A DNA stretch of 39,542 nucleotides from the NCBI GenBank assembly GCA_030609365.1, contig JAUWCJ010000009.1:1-39542 (forward strand), read 5' to 3'. Shown here piece by piece: positions 8,752-17,236 of this stretch. Numbering within the stretch: position 1 is the first letter of the stretch; the number at the start of each line of letters is the position of its first letter. The stretch comes from Candidatus Eiseniibacteriota bacterium. GTDB lineage: Bacteria; Joyebacterota; Joyebacteria; Joyebacterales; Joyebacteraceae. The position numbers and the translations under genes are program-made. The notes under the pieces are model-generated. The model made no database searches. It had not been told where the DNA came from and saw only the letters and a list, made by a program, of their open reading frames with translations.

Positions 8752-9603
8752 ATGAACCGGAAGGCTCTCGGCAAAGGACTGGAGGCTCTGATACCGGACG
8801 CCCCCATGGAGGCAGCCGGCGGGTTGGTGCGCGAGTTGCCCGTCAGGGAGATACGGCGAAACGAGGAGCAGCCGCGATCACGGTTCGATGACGAGACGAT
8901 CGCGGAACTGGCAGCGTCCATACGCACCTACGGTGTCATTCAGCCGGTGGTAGTCCGGCAGCTGGCGACGGGTGTTTACGAGCTGGTTGCCGGAGAGCGG
9001 CGGTTGCGCGCGGCGCGGCTGGCCGGCTTGGAGAGCATCCCGGCGATCGTTCGGGACGTAGATGAGACAGGCGCGCTCGAGCTTGCACTGGTCGAGAACC
9101 TGCAGCGGGAAGACCTCAATCCCATCGACGAGGCGCACGGGTATGAGTCGCTGATGGAACTGTCGGGCGCGACCCAGGCGGATGTTTCGGAGCGCGTGGG
9201 GAAAGGGAGGAGCACCGTGGCGAACGCGCTGCGCCTGCTGGAGCTGCCCCCGGACGTGCAGGACATGCTGTCTGAAGGACAGCTATCGGCGGGGCACGGA
9301 CGCGCGCTCCTTGGCTTCGGGACGGCGGAAGCCGTGCGTCAGGGGGCTCGGAAAGCGGCAGCGAGGAGGCTCTCCGTGCGAGAGCTGGAGGCGCTGTCAC
9401 GGGGGAAGCGACAGCGCAAGAAGGCAACGCGGAAGCGTCGCACGGAGGATCCGGTGCTTCGTGAGTGGGAGGACCGACTGCAGAGGACACTGGGCACACA
9501 GGTTCGAATCGAGCGCATGGGGATCGAGGGAACGATTCGGATAGAGTACTACTCAGACGAGGATCTGGAGAGAATTCTCGAGGTGCTGGGGTCGCTGGGC
9601 TAG
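8752..9603 (+). CDS. parB: chromosome-partitioning protein ParB (Spo0J)
   Basis: ParB binds parS, hydrolyses CTP and spreads as a sliding clamp. The 283-residue product has the N-terminal ParA-stimulating motif KALGKGLEALIPD, the ParB/Srx CTP-binding domain with NEEQPRSRFDDE, GVIQPVVVR and GERRLRAARLAG, the ENLQREDLNPIDEA motif, then a helix-turn-helix region (DVSERVGKGRSTVANALRLL) and a C-terminal dimerisation segment. The ATG at 8752 follows GGAGGGAG. A frame extension to 8728 has no comparable ribosome-binding site. It lies 43 bases after parA and is presumably cotranscribed. Confidence 0.95.
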   Translation: MNRKALGKGLEALIPDAPMEAAGGLVRELPVREIRRNEEQPRSRFDDETIAELAASIRTYGVIQPVVVRQLATGVYELVAGERRLRAARLAGLESIPAIVRDVDETGALELALVENLQREDLNPIDEAHGYESLMELSGATQADVSERVGKGRSTVANALRLLELPPDVQDMLSEGQLSAGHGRALLGFGTAEAVRQGARKAAARRLSVRELEALSRGKRQRKKATRKRRTEDPVLREWEDRLQRTLGTQVRIERMGIEGTIRIEYYSDEDLERILEVLGSLG

Positions 9604-9637
9604 GGAGCGCGGTGGTGCTCTCGGAGGGTGTTAGATG

Positions 9638-9666
9638 TTGACTCACTATGGGGCGTCTGCTAACTT
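9638..9666 (+). promoter_or_regulatory. candidate promoter for the bactofilin gene
   Basis: TTGACT (9638-9643) and TAACTT (9661-9666) are separated by 17 bases and sit 81 bases before the bactofilin start. The -35 is good (5 of 6) and the -10 weak (3 of 6). It would allow the bactofilin to be expressed independently of parAB. Confidence 0.35.
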
Positions 9667-9746
9667 CTAGCGTTCGATTGCACATGGAGCTGACGCTTGC
9701 GGGCGCGGCGGGTGGCCGCCGTAGCTGGGGCGTTAAGGGGGAACGG

Positions 9747-10187
9747 ATGTTCGCTAGGGACGAGGAAAGGATTGCGGCCGACGTGAACACGATTATCGGT
9801 GAAGGAACGACCCTCAAGGGCGACTTGAGAGTCGAAGGCAGCATCCAGGTCGACGGTGAGTTCGAGGGCACGATCGACGCAACGGACACGCTGGTCATCG
9901 GTGAGAACGGCAAGGTCGACGGAGACGCAACTGTCGCGAACGCCGCAATCGGTGGGAGGATGTACGGCAACGTGTTCGCGTCCGGGAAGATCGAGCTACA
10001 GCGAGGCTCCCAGCTTCTGGGGGACATCAAGACGCGCGGACTCGTGATCGAGGACGGCGTGGTGTTCCAGGGCAACTGTCAGATGGGAGACGTGGTCGAC
10101 CCGCCGGTGCGGAGCCGGGATGAGTCCGAGCCGGCCCTGGACGACGTCGCCGTGGAGGAAGAGGAGTACGAGGACGCCGACCTGTAG
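9747..10187 (+). CDS. bactofilin-family cytoskeletal protein
   Basis: Bactofilins are small right-handed beta-helix proteins that polymerise without nucleotide. The 146-residue product has the characteristic run of short beta repeats with regularly spaced glycine, valine and isoleucine: NTIIGEGTTLKGDLRVEG, then VDGEFEGTIDATD, VIGENGKVDGDAT, and GRMYGNVFASGKIEL. Flexible ends flank the core; the C-terminal tail is strongly acidic (EEEEYEDADL). The ATG at 9747 follows AAGGGGGAACGG. In Myxococcus xanthus bactofilins scaffold the ParABS machinery, and a bactofilin beside parAB suggests a similar link here (inference). Confidence 0.88.
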   Translation: MFARDEERIAADVNTIIGEGTTLKGDLRVEGSIQVDGEFEGTIDATDTLVIGENGKVDGDATVANAAIGGRMYGNVFASGKIELQRGSQLLGDIKTRGLVIEDGVVFQGNCQMGDVVDPPVRSRDESEPALDDVAVEEEEYEDADL

Positions 10188-10403
10188 AGCGTAGGTCCGA
10201 GGGCGGCATCGCGTACTGTGCACGGCAGGGACTGCCGGGTGCGGGGTCGTGATGTGTGGACAACTGTGCACAACAACTCCCGAATGACGTATCTCCTGAC
10301 CATACAGTAGGTTAAGCTGCCGAGCCGACCATGTCGAAGCCGGGTTATCCACCGGAATTCGAGTTTGTCATTGGCCCGCCATACCGGGCTCGTGGAGGGC
10401 GCC

Positions 10404-10736
10404 GTGGTATCTGAAGCAATTGATCGGATCAGAAGCGCCGAGCAGGAGGCCGGAGAGCTCGAGCGGGCGGCCCGTGCGGAGGGTAAGGCGCTGATCGCGG
10501 AGGCGCACGACGCGGGGGAACGCCTTCTTGACGAGGTTCGGAAGGCGGGCTGGACGGAAGAGAAGGCGCTGCGGGCTGCGGCCGGGAAAGAGGCCGAGGT
10601 TGAGGCGGAGAGACTGATCGCCGAGAGCAGGTCCAGCGTCGAAAGCGTGCGCACCGGCGCCACGCAGCGGGTAGAGGCCGGTATCAAGAAGGTCCTCGAA
10701 GTCATCACGGCAGGAGCAGCCGCAACCCGGGGGTAG
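10404..10736 (+). CDS. ntpF: V-type ATPase peripheral stalk coiled-coil subunit (NtpF/AhaH-like)
   Basis: This is the small coiled-coil subunit that pairs with subunit E to form the peripheral stalk linking V1 to the membrane subunit I. The 110-residue product is almost entirely a charged, alanine-rich helix with heptad-like spacing (EAIDRIRSAEQEAGELERAA onward). Sequence alone is weakly diagnostic, but its place as first gene of a V-ATPase operon matches ntpF. I chose GTG at 10404 because GGAGGG lies 5-10 bases upstream. A TTG at 10365 would add 13 residues. subunit I begins 6 bases after the stop. Confidence 0.82.
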   Translation: MVSEAIDRIRSAEQEAGELERAARAEGKALIAEAHDAGERLLDEVRKAGWTEEKALRAAAGKEAEVEAERLIAESRSSVESVRTGATQRVEAGIKKVLEVITAGAAATRG

Positions 10737-10742
10737 CATCGG

Positions 10743-12713
10743 ATGGCTGTAAGCCGGATGAGGAAGATCCAGATCCTGGCGCACAAGGGCGCGAAGGACG
10801 AGATAGTCTCCGCTCTCCGAGAGGGAGGCGCGCTCCACATCACCGAGCCGTCCATCGAGTTCGAGCCCGGTCCCGACGAAGAGGCGCGCCGCGAGAGTGA
10901 GCGCGTTCTGCAGTCGCGGCTGAGCAAGCTCGAGCACCTCAAGGACTTCCTCAAACCCTACATCCCCAAAGAGAAGAAGACACTCGACACCATGTTCAAC
11001 CCGCGTGTCGTGCTTGAGCCCGCGGAGCTTATAGCCACCCTTGATGGCTTCGACCTCGAGGACTGGTATAAGCAGGTCGTCGCGCTCGAGGGCGCGATGC
11101 GCGGCGCCGAGGCGGAGATAGGCCGCAAGCGGTCGCTGGCCGCGGAGTTGACGCACTGGGCTGGGATAGAGGGCAGGATAGAGGAGCTGACAGATACGCG
11201 GCTTGTCACCGTTGCGCTCGTAACGGTCGAGTCGTCCGATGTCGCGCAGCTCACGTCCGACCTCGCTGAAGCAACTAACGAAACGGATCTGGAGGAAGTA
11301 TCCAGATCCGGATCGTCAGCATATCTGGCGCTGCTCTTTCTTAAGAGCGCGGAACCTTCCGTCATCCCGATATTGAAGCGCCACAATGCCAGATGGGCGA
11401 ACCTCGCAGGTGCGACGGGGACGCCGGAGGCGGCTGCGACCGTCCTGCTGGAAGAGGTGGACGGACTCCGTGCGAAGATCGAAGAGCTGAAGGCGCAGGC
11501 CGCCGAGCTCGCGCGCGAGCACCGCACGGTCCTCGTTGTTCTGGACGAGGGCGCTGAGGCGGTCGCGAAGAAGGTCGCGGAGGAGCGGTTCGGCACCACG
11601 CAGGAGACCTTCCTTATAGAGGGATGGATTCGGGGCCGAGACGAAGAGTCCGTCCGTACCAGGCTCACTGAGATCGCGCCCGAGGTCGAGGTCGTGAGCC
11701 GCGACCCGGAGAAGGGCGAGGACGTCCCGATCGACCTCAACAACCGCGGCGCGGTGGACGCGTTCGAGTTCGTCACGACGCTCTACGGCAGACCCGGCTA
11801 CTGGGAACGGGATCCCACGCCGCTCCTGGCCCCGTTCTTCATCGTGTTCTTCGGGCTGTGTGTCAGCGACGGCGGCTACGGCATTACGCTGGCAGTGGTG
11901 TCGTTCTTCCTGATGACGAAGATGCAGCCCGGCGGCGGACGCCAGCTCATGAAGCTCCTGATGATGGGCGGTGTCTCGACGGCCGCAGTGGGCGCCGTCA
12001 CGGGCGGCTGGTTCGGCATCGACCCGTCCGTCATGCCCGGTTGGCTTCGCAGTGTCATCGTCATGAACCCGCTGCAGGAACCGATGAAGATGCTCAACGT
12101 CGTCTTCATCTTGGGGATCATCCAGATCATGGCGGGCCTCATCATAAAGATGGTCGCCGATATCAGAGAGGGACGCTGGGTCGACGGCATACTCGACCAG
12201 CTTCTCTGGGTGTTCTTCCTCGCCGTTCTGGTTCCACTCGGGTACAGCTTCATTCTGGGCGGGAGCGTTCCCGACGGCGTGATGGCGACCGCCGGGAAGG
12301 GCGCGATGATAGCGGCCGCGCTTGTGGTCCTCACCGGCGCGAGGAAGAATCCCAAGCCGATCATGAAAGTCCTGGGCGGCGTGCTCAAGCTGTACGACGT
12401 CGTCGGTTACTTCGGGGACGTGCTCTCGTACGCGAGACTGCTGGCGCTCGGTCTTGCGACCGGCGCGATAGCCATGGCCATCAACGGCGTCGCGGAGATG
12501 GCGGGAGACATTCCCATCGTGGGTCCGATAGCGGTGGTCTTAGTACTCATCGGAGGCCACCTGTTCAACCTGGCAGTCAACTGCTTGGGAGCTTTCGTCC
12601 ACTCGGCGCGGCTTCAGTATCTGGAGTTCTTCTCGAAGTTCTTCACCGGCGGCGGGCACGCGTTCCAACCGTTCAGGGTTGAGAAGCGGTACTCAGTAAC
12701 AAGAAGAGAGTAG
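10743..12713 (+). CDS. ntpI: V-type ATP synthase subunit I (a subunit)
   Basis: Subunit I is the static membrane subunit that forms the two half-channels for the transported ion. The 656-residue product has a cytoplasmic N-terminal half with long charged helices (about 1-355) and a membrane half with several hydrophobic segments starting at APFFIVFFGLCVSDGGYGITL. The conserved YFGDVLSYARLLALGLATG segment holds the arginine that faces the rotor ring, followed by GHLFNLAVNCLGAFVHSARLQYLEFF, a family signature. Length is normal (640-660). It is the second gene of the operon, preceded by GGGTAGCATCGG. Confidence 0.94.
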   Translation: MAVSRMRKIQILAHKGAKDEIVSALREGGALHITEPSIEFEPGPDEEARRESERVLQSRLSKLEHLKDFLKPYIPKEKKTLDTMFNPRVVLEPAELIATLDGFDLEDWYKQVVALEGAMRGAEAEIGRKRSLAAELTHWAGIEGRIEELTDTRLVTVALVTVESSDVAQLTSDLAEATNETDLEEVSRSGSSAYLALLFLKSAEPSVIPILKRHNARWANLAGATGTPEAAATVLLEEVDGLRAKIEELKAQAAELAREHRTVLVVLDEGAEAVAKKVAEERFGTTQETFLIEGWIRGRDEESVRTRLTEIAPEVEVVSRDPEKGEDVPIDLNNRGAVDAFEFVTTLYGRPGYWERDPTPLLAPFFIVFFGLCVSDGGYGITLAVVSFFLMTKMQPGGGRQLMKLLMMGGVSTAAVGAVTGGWFGIDPSVMPGWLRSVIVMNPLQEPMKMLNVVFILGIIQIMAGLIIKMVADIREGRWVDGILDQLLWVFFLAVLVPLGYSFILGGSVPDGVMATAGKGAMIAAALVVLTGARKNPKPIMKVLGGVLKLYDVVGYFGDVLSYARLLALGLATGAIAMAINGVAEMAGDIPIVGPIAVVLVLIGGHLFNLAVNCLGAFVHSARLQYLEFFSKFFTGGGHAFQPFRVEKRYSVTRRE

Positions 12714-12819
12714 CGACCGGGCCGAGCAGTGTTCGTGGAACATGAGGCCCGCACAGGATGTGTCACTGACAGGAAGACGGAAGAACGGAAGACAGGAGTC
12801 ACAAGGAAGGAGTTCTGGT

Positions 12820-13284
12820 ATGGACGGACTGATGCTGGGATTGGCGGGTGCGGCACTTGCCGCCGGTCTCGCGGGCACCGGCTCGGCTCTCGGCACGGGG
12901 ATCGCCGGCGAGGCGGGCTCGGGCGTCGTTGCGGAAGATCCTGAGAAGTTCGGACGGTTGCTTCTTCTTCAGGCACTTCCCGGCACCCAGGGTATCTACG
13001 GCATCGTCGGCCTCTTTCTCGCGCTCAACAAGATGACCGAGTTGGGTCTGACGGCGATGACGGCCGGACAGGGCTGGCAGGTGTTGTTCGCCTGCGTGCC
13101 GCTCGCCATCACGGGGCTCACGTCAGGCATCGCGCAGGGCAAGGTGTCCGGCGCGGCCTGCGGGCTGGTCGCCAAGAGACCCGACGAGATGGGCAAGGGC
13201 ATGATCTTCGCGATCGTTGTGGAGACCTACGCTGTGCTCGGGCTTCTCGGTACGATCCTGCTCCTGCAGAAGATCGGCATGTAG
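12820..13284 (+). CDS. ntpK: V-type ATP synthase subunit K (rotor proteolipid), Na+-type
   Basis: Subunit K forms the membrane rotor ring. The 154-residue product has two fused helical hairpins (four membrane helices). The first hairpin carries LPGTQGIYG (residues 53-61) with no carboxylate. The second has Q106 in SGIAQGKVSG and the ion-carrying E135 in VETYAVLG. These match the Enterococcus hirae NtpK sodium ligands L61, T64, Q65, Y68, Q110 and E139, with identical internal spacing (29 residues from Gln to Glu). This indicates Na+ coupling. The start at 12820 follows AAGGAGTT. An upstream in-frame ATG at 12742 lacks such a site and would add a non-homologous extension. Confidence 0.93.
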   Translation: MDGLMLGLAGAALAAGLAGTGSALGTGIAGEAGSGVVAEDPEKFGRLLLLQALPGTQGIYGIVGLFLALNKMTELGLTAMTAGQGWQVLFACVPLAITGLTSGIAQGKVSGAACGLVAKRPDEMGKGMIFAIVVETYAVLGLLGTILLLQKIGM

Positions 13285-13357
13285 AGCTTACACGCAACGG
13301 GCCTTGGACTCCTCGAGCGCGGTACGCTCTGGGAGCGAACGGACAGGTGGTAGATCG

Positions 13358-13954
13358 ATGGCTGTCGACGACATTCTGAAGAAGATCAAGGCGGACGCCG
13401 AGGAAGTGGCCCGGAAGATCGTCGCCGAGGGGCAGGTCGCGGCCGACGCCGTGGCGAGCGAGGCACAAACGAGGGCCGACGTCCAGAAGAAGGCACTCAG
13501 AGCAACGGGCGAGCAGCGGGCGCAGGAGGAGAGGAATCGCATCACAACGCTCGCTCGTCTCGCGGCAAGGCGGGAGCTTCTGGACGAGAAGCAGGCTCTC
13601 ATCGATCGCGTCTTCGACGAGGCCGGCCGCAGGATCGCCGAGATGGAGCAGGGCGAGTATCGCGTATTCATCACGGGCCTCCTCAGAAGCACCGTCGAAT
13701 CGGGCGACGAGGAAATCCTCATCGGGAAAGATGAGAGCAGGCTCGACCAGGCCTTCATGAATTCGGTGTCGAAGGAGCTGGGGTTGGGTGGCGGTCTCAA
13801 GCTCGCGAGCGAGCGGAGGCCGATCACGGCCGGCTTCATCCTGAGAAGCGGCAGGGTAGAAACGAACTGCGCTCTGTCCACGATTCTCCGCGACGCCCGG
13901 GAGAGACTGGAAACGGAAGTGGCGGCGATACTGTTTGGTAGCAGCGGGGAGTAA
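13358..13954 (+). CDS. ntpE: V-type ATP synthase subunit E (peripheral stalk)
   Basis: Subunit E is the partner of the coiled-coil stalk subunit and joins it to the A3B3 head. The 198-residue product begins with a long charged helix (residues 1-75, DDILKKIKADAEEVARKIV onward) and ends in a globular domain with the family stretch GFILRSGRVETNCALSTILRDARERLETEVAAILF. The start at 13358 follows AGGTGG. Length is typical. It lies between K and C as in other ntp-type operons. Confidence 0.92.
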   Translation: MAVDDILKKIKADAEEVARKIVAEGQVAADAVASEAQTRADVQKKALRATGEQRAQEERNRITTLARLAARRELLDEKQALIDRVFDEAGRRIAEMEQGEYRVFITGLLRSTVESGDEEILIGKDESRLDQAFMNSVSKELGLGGGLKLASERRPITAGFILRSGRVETNCALSTILRDARERLETEVAAILFGSSGE

Positions 13955-13960
13955 CGGCGC

Positions 13961-14983
13961 GTGGCCGACGACACCAGATACGCATACGCAGTGGCCCGAA
14001 TAAGAGGCATGGAGACACGCCTACTCGACCACCAGTGGATCGAGCGGCTCCTCGCGGAGGACGCGGCTGGCGCTCTCAAGGTGTTGGCGGACTCCGCGTT
14101 CCAGGAAGCCGTGGCGGACGTCGGCCGGCCCGAGGACATCGAGAAAGGCCTGGTCTGTGCCCTCGCGGAGACACTACTGACCGTTTCAGCGTTTTCACCC
14201 GAGCCCGAGCTCATAGATCTCTTCCGCATCCGCTGGGACTTCCGGAACCTGAAGTCTCTGGTGAAGGCGTCGCTCCTGAAGCTCTCGGATGAGGACGTGG
14301 GTCCCGGCGGCGAGGAGATCGGTCTTGTGGGCGGCATAGGTATCGTCGACCTCACGGTGCTCCAGAAGGCCGTGGCCGACGGCGACTACGTGTCTCTTCC
14401 GAAGGTCCTTGCTGACGCGGCGCGCGCCGCCGTGGAGACCTTCCGGGACAGTGGTGAACTGGCGGGAGTGAACCGGGAGTTCGATCTGGCGATGTGGGCG
14501 CATCATCTGGCGGTCGCGACCGAACACGGCTGCGAGTTTCTCACGGGGTACTTCCGCATCGAGATCGACACCATCAACATACGGACGTTCATCAGGGTGA
14601 AAGAGTCAGGCGGAGACCGGACGGATCTCCTGCCGGCACTCATTCCCGGCGGCACGCTCGACCTCTCACTTCTGGAGGCGCACCTGGGCGAGCCTGTGGA
14701 CGCGTTCGCGCGCCGTCTCGAGTATGGTCGCTACGGCGCTCTGGCGCCGGTCTTCCGCGAATGGACGGGAGAGAGAGCGCACATGCTCGAGCTTGCGTGT
14801 GACAATATCTTGCTGACCTACGTCGAGCCGGCCAGGACCGCCGCGTACGGCATCGAGCCACTGGTCGCGTTCATTCTGGTGCGACAGATAGAGATCAAGC
14901 TGGTCCGCGCCGCGGTGGCGGCGAAACTCGACGGCGTCCAGCGCAGCGAGGTCGAGGCAAGATTGAGGACGGCGCATGTCTAG
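13961..14983 (+). CDS. ntpC: V-type ATP synthase subunit C (central stalk cap, d-type)
   Basis: Subunit C sits on the rotor ring as a socket for the central stalk (subunits D and F). The 340-residue product has the expected mostly helical composition and the family features YAYAVARIRGMETRLLD near the start, RWDFRNLKSLVKA at about residue 90, a YFRIEIDTINIRTFIRVK segment, and EPLVAFILVRQIEIKLVR near the end. The start is GTG at 13961, 6 bases after subunit E. The stop overlaps subunit G by 8 bases. Confidence 0.92.
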   Translation: MADDTRYAYAVARIRGMETRLLDHQWIERLLAEDAAGALKVLADSAFQEAVADVGRPEDIEKGLVCALAETLLTVSAFSPEPELIDLFRIRWDFRNLKSLVKASLLKLSDEDVGPGGEEIGLVGGIGIVDLTVLQKAVADGDYVSLPKVLADAARAAVETFRDSGELAGVNREFDLAMWAHHLAVATEHGCEFLTGYFRIEIDTINIRTFIRVKESGGDRTDLLPALIPGGTLDLSLLEAHLGEPVDAFARRLEYGRYGALAPVFREWTGERAHMLELACDNILLTYVEPARTAAYGIEPLVAFILVRQIEIKLVRAAVAAKLDGVQRSEVEARLRTAHV

Positions 14984-15305
14984 GATCGCATTCATAGGTG
15001 ACAGGGATTCCGTCTGGGGCTTCCGGGCCTTCGGGATCGCCGCGTTCCCGGTCGCAGGTCCCGAAGAGGCGCGGGCCGCGTTTGCGACGGCGGTGGAAGG
15101 CGCACATGCCATCATCTTCGTCACCGAGGACGTTTACGAAGCGTGCGCTGAGCAAGTGGCGAAGTACAGAGATCTCGCCCTGCCGACGGTCACGGTCCTG
15201 CCGAGCGTAACTGGCTCGCGGGGGCTGGCGGCCAAGGAGATACACGGGGCTGTCTCGGCCGCGATCGGAGCGGACATCCTCGGAGAGTCAGGGGAGAAGA
15301 ACTAG
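14976..15305 (+). CDS. ntpG: V-type ATP synthase subunit F (NtpG)
   Basis: Subunit F (NtpG in Enterococcus naming) is a small Rossmann-like protein of the central stalk, bound to subunit D. The 109-residue product starts [20 protein letters not shown], a strong family signature, and continues with [11 protein letters not shown] and [12 protein letters not shown]. It overlaps the end of subunit C by 8 bases, indicating translational coupling, and is 29 bases before subunit A. Confidence 0.93.
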   Translation: MSRIAFIGDRDSVWGFRAFGIAAFPVAGPEEARAAFATAVEGAHAIIFVTEDVYEACAEQVAKYRDLALPTVTVLPSVTGSRGLAAKEIHGAVSAAIGADILGESGEKN

Positions 15306-15334
15306 CCCCGGTGTTCCGAACAGGAGAATCGAGC

Positions 15335-17128
15335 ATGGGAGACACAAAGGTTCAGGGAACCATCAGGAAGGTGTCCGGACCTCTCGTTGTCGCTGATGGG
15401 ATGCGCGAGGCGAGGATGTTTGACGTCGTCCTTGTGAGCGACAAGAATCTGATCGGCGAGATCATCGAGGTTAAGGGTAACCTGGCGTCGATCCAGGTCT
15501 ACGAGGACACCAGGGGTCTCGGTCCGGGTGAGCCGGTCGTCTCGACGGGAGAACCCCTATCGGTCGAGCTGGGGCCCGGGCTCATCGAGTCCATCTACGA
15601 CGGCATTCAGCGGCCGCTCGACAAGATCCGGGAGAAGGTCGGCGCGCACATCACGCGCGGAGTCTCGGTCCCGGGGCTCGACAGAGAGAAGGTGTGGGAG
15701 TTCACGGCGACAGCCAAGGCGGGTGATGAGGTAGTGGGTGGTGACATCCTTGGCACCGTGCAAGAGTCGGCGCTGGTCCTGCACAAGATCCTGGTGCCGC
15801 CCCGCGTCTCCGGGAAGATCACGAAACTCGAGAGCGGTAGCTACAAAGTCACCGACGCGGTTGGCGAGCTCGAGGGTCAGGACGGCAAGCTCGAACTCGG
15901 CCTGATGCAGCGCTGGCCCGTCAGACAGGCGCGGCCCTACAGAGAACGCGTGAGTCCAGAAGAGCCCCTTGTCACAGGGCAGCGCGTCATCGACACCTTC
16001 TTCCCGATCGCGAAGGGCGGGACGGCGTGCGTGCCCGGCCCGTTCGGCGCGGGCAAGACCGTTGTTCAGCACCAGTTGGCGAAGTGGGCCGACGCCGAGA
16101 TCGTTATCTTCATCGGCTGCGGGGAGCGCGGCAACGAGATGACCGACGTGCTGATGGAGTTCCCGGAGCTCAAGGACCCCCGGTCTGGCGAGCCTTTGAT
16201 GAAGCGGACCGTTCTTGTGGCGAACACCTCCAACATGCCGGTGGCGGCGCGCGAGGCCTCTATCTATACAGGGATCACGATCGCCGAGTACTACCGTGAC
16301 ATGGGTTACTCGGTCGCCGTGATGGCCGACTCGACGTCGCGCTGGGCCGAAGCGCTCCGCGAGATGTCCGGCCGGCTCGAGGAAATGCCCGGCGAGGAAG
16401 GCTACCCGGCCTATCTTCCGGCGCGCGCGGCGCAGTTCTACGAGCGCGGGGGCAGGGTCAGGACGCTGGGTACAGACGAGCGCATCGGCGCGCTGTCGGT
16501 AGTGGGCGCGGTCTCGCCTCCAGGTGGAGACCTCTCCGACCCCGTCGTTCAGGCGACGCTCAAGGTCGTGAAGGTCTTCTGGTCGCTGGAAGACTGGCTG
16601 GCTTACGAGCGCCACTTCCCCGCGATCAACTGGTTGACCAGCTACTCACTCTACCACGACAGCCTTGAGGAGTACTTCCGCAGCGAGGTCTCAGAGGAGT
16701 GGGCGGGCATGCGCCAGGAAGCGATGAAGATTCTCCAGCAGGAGGCAGAACTCAAGGAGATCGCTCGTCTCGTCGGCGTCGACGCGCTGTCCAACCGAGA
16801 CAGGCTCGTCCTCGGCACTGCCAAAGCGATCCGCGAGGACTTTCTGCACCAGAACGCGTTCGACGACGTTGACACCTACACGTCGTTCCCGAAGCAGTAC
16901 AGGATGCTCAGAAATATCATTGCGATGAACCGCCACGCCCGCGACGCAGTAGAGCAGGGCGTGCCGGCCGAGGCGATATTCGGTCTGCCGGTCCAGGAGG
17001 AGGTATCGCGGGCGCGGTACATCCCGGAGGCCGAGCTGGACGAACTGGACGCCATCGCGGGGCGCATCGAGACCCAGATACGCGGGCTCGTCGAAGAGCG
17101 CGCGGGCGTGAGCGACGTGGCGCAGTAG
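15335..17128 (+). CDS. ntpA: V-type ATP synthase catalytic subunit A
   Basis: Subunit A carries the catalytic nucleotide site. The 597-residue product has the Walker A motif [13 protein letters not shown], the A-type insertion (the extra region after the N-terminal barrel that F1-beta lacks), [13 protein letters not shown], the [29 protein letters not shown] stretch, and [17 protein letters not shown]. Length is normal for the family (580-600). I chose ATG at 15335 because AGGAGA precedes it. A GTG at 15311 would add eight residues. Confidence 0.96.
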   Translation: MGDTKVQGTIRKVSGPLVVADGMREARMFDVVLVSDKNLIGEIIEVKGNLASIQVYEDTRGLGPGEPVVSTGEPLSVELGPGLIESIYDGIQRPLDKIREKVGAHITRGVSVPGLDREKVWEFTATAKAGDEVVGGDILGTVQESALVLHKILVPPRVSGKITKLESGSYKVTDAVGELEGQDGKLELGLMQRWPVRQARPYRERVSPEEPLVTGQRVIDTFFPIAKGGTACVPGPFGAGKTVVQHQLAKWADAEIVIFIGCGERGNEMTDVLMEFPELKDPRSGEPLMKRTVLVANTSNMPVAAREASIYTGITIAEYYRDMGYSVAVMADSTSRWAEALREMSGRLEEMPGEEGYPAYLPARAAQFYERGGRVRTLGTDERIGALSVVGAVSPPGGDLSDPVVQATLKVVKVFWSLEDWLAYERHFPAINWLTSYSLYHDSLEEYFRSEVSEEWAGMRQEAMKILQQEAELKEIARLVGVDALSNRDRLVLGTAKAIREDFLHQNAFDDVDTYTSFPKQYRMLRNIIAMNRHARDAVEQGVPAEAIFGLPVQEEVSRARYIPEAELDELDAIAGRIETQIRGLVEERAGVSDVAQ

Positions 17129-17236
17129 CCGGCCGGGGCGCTTCCGACCGCACGGGGACAACGTGGGTGCGTCCCTGGGGCCGCACTCGAGGAACCGCAG
17201 GGGAAAGACGGAGAACTCATTCGAGGAGAGCTGCAG

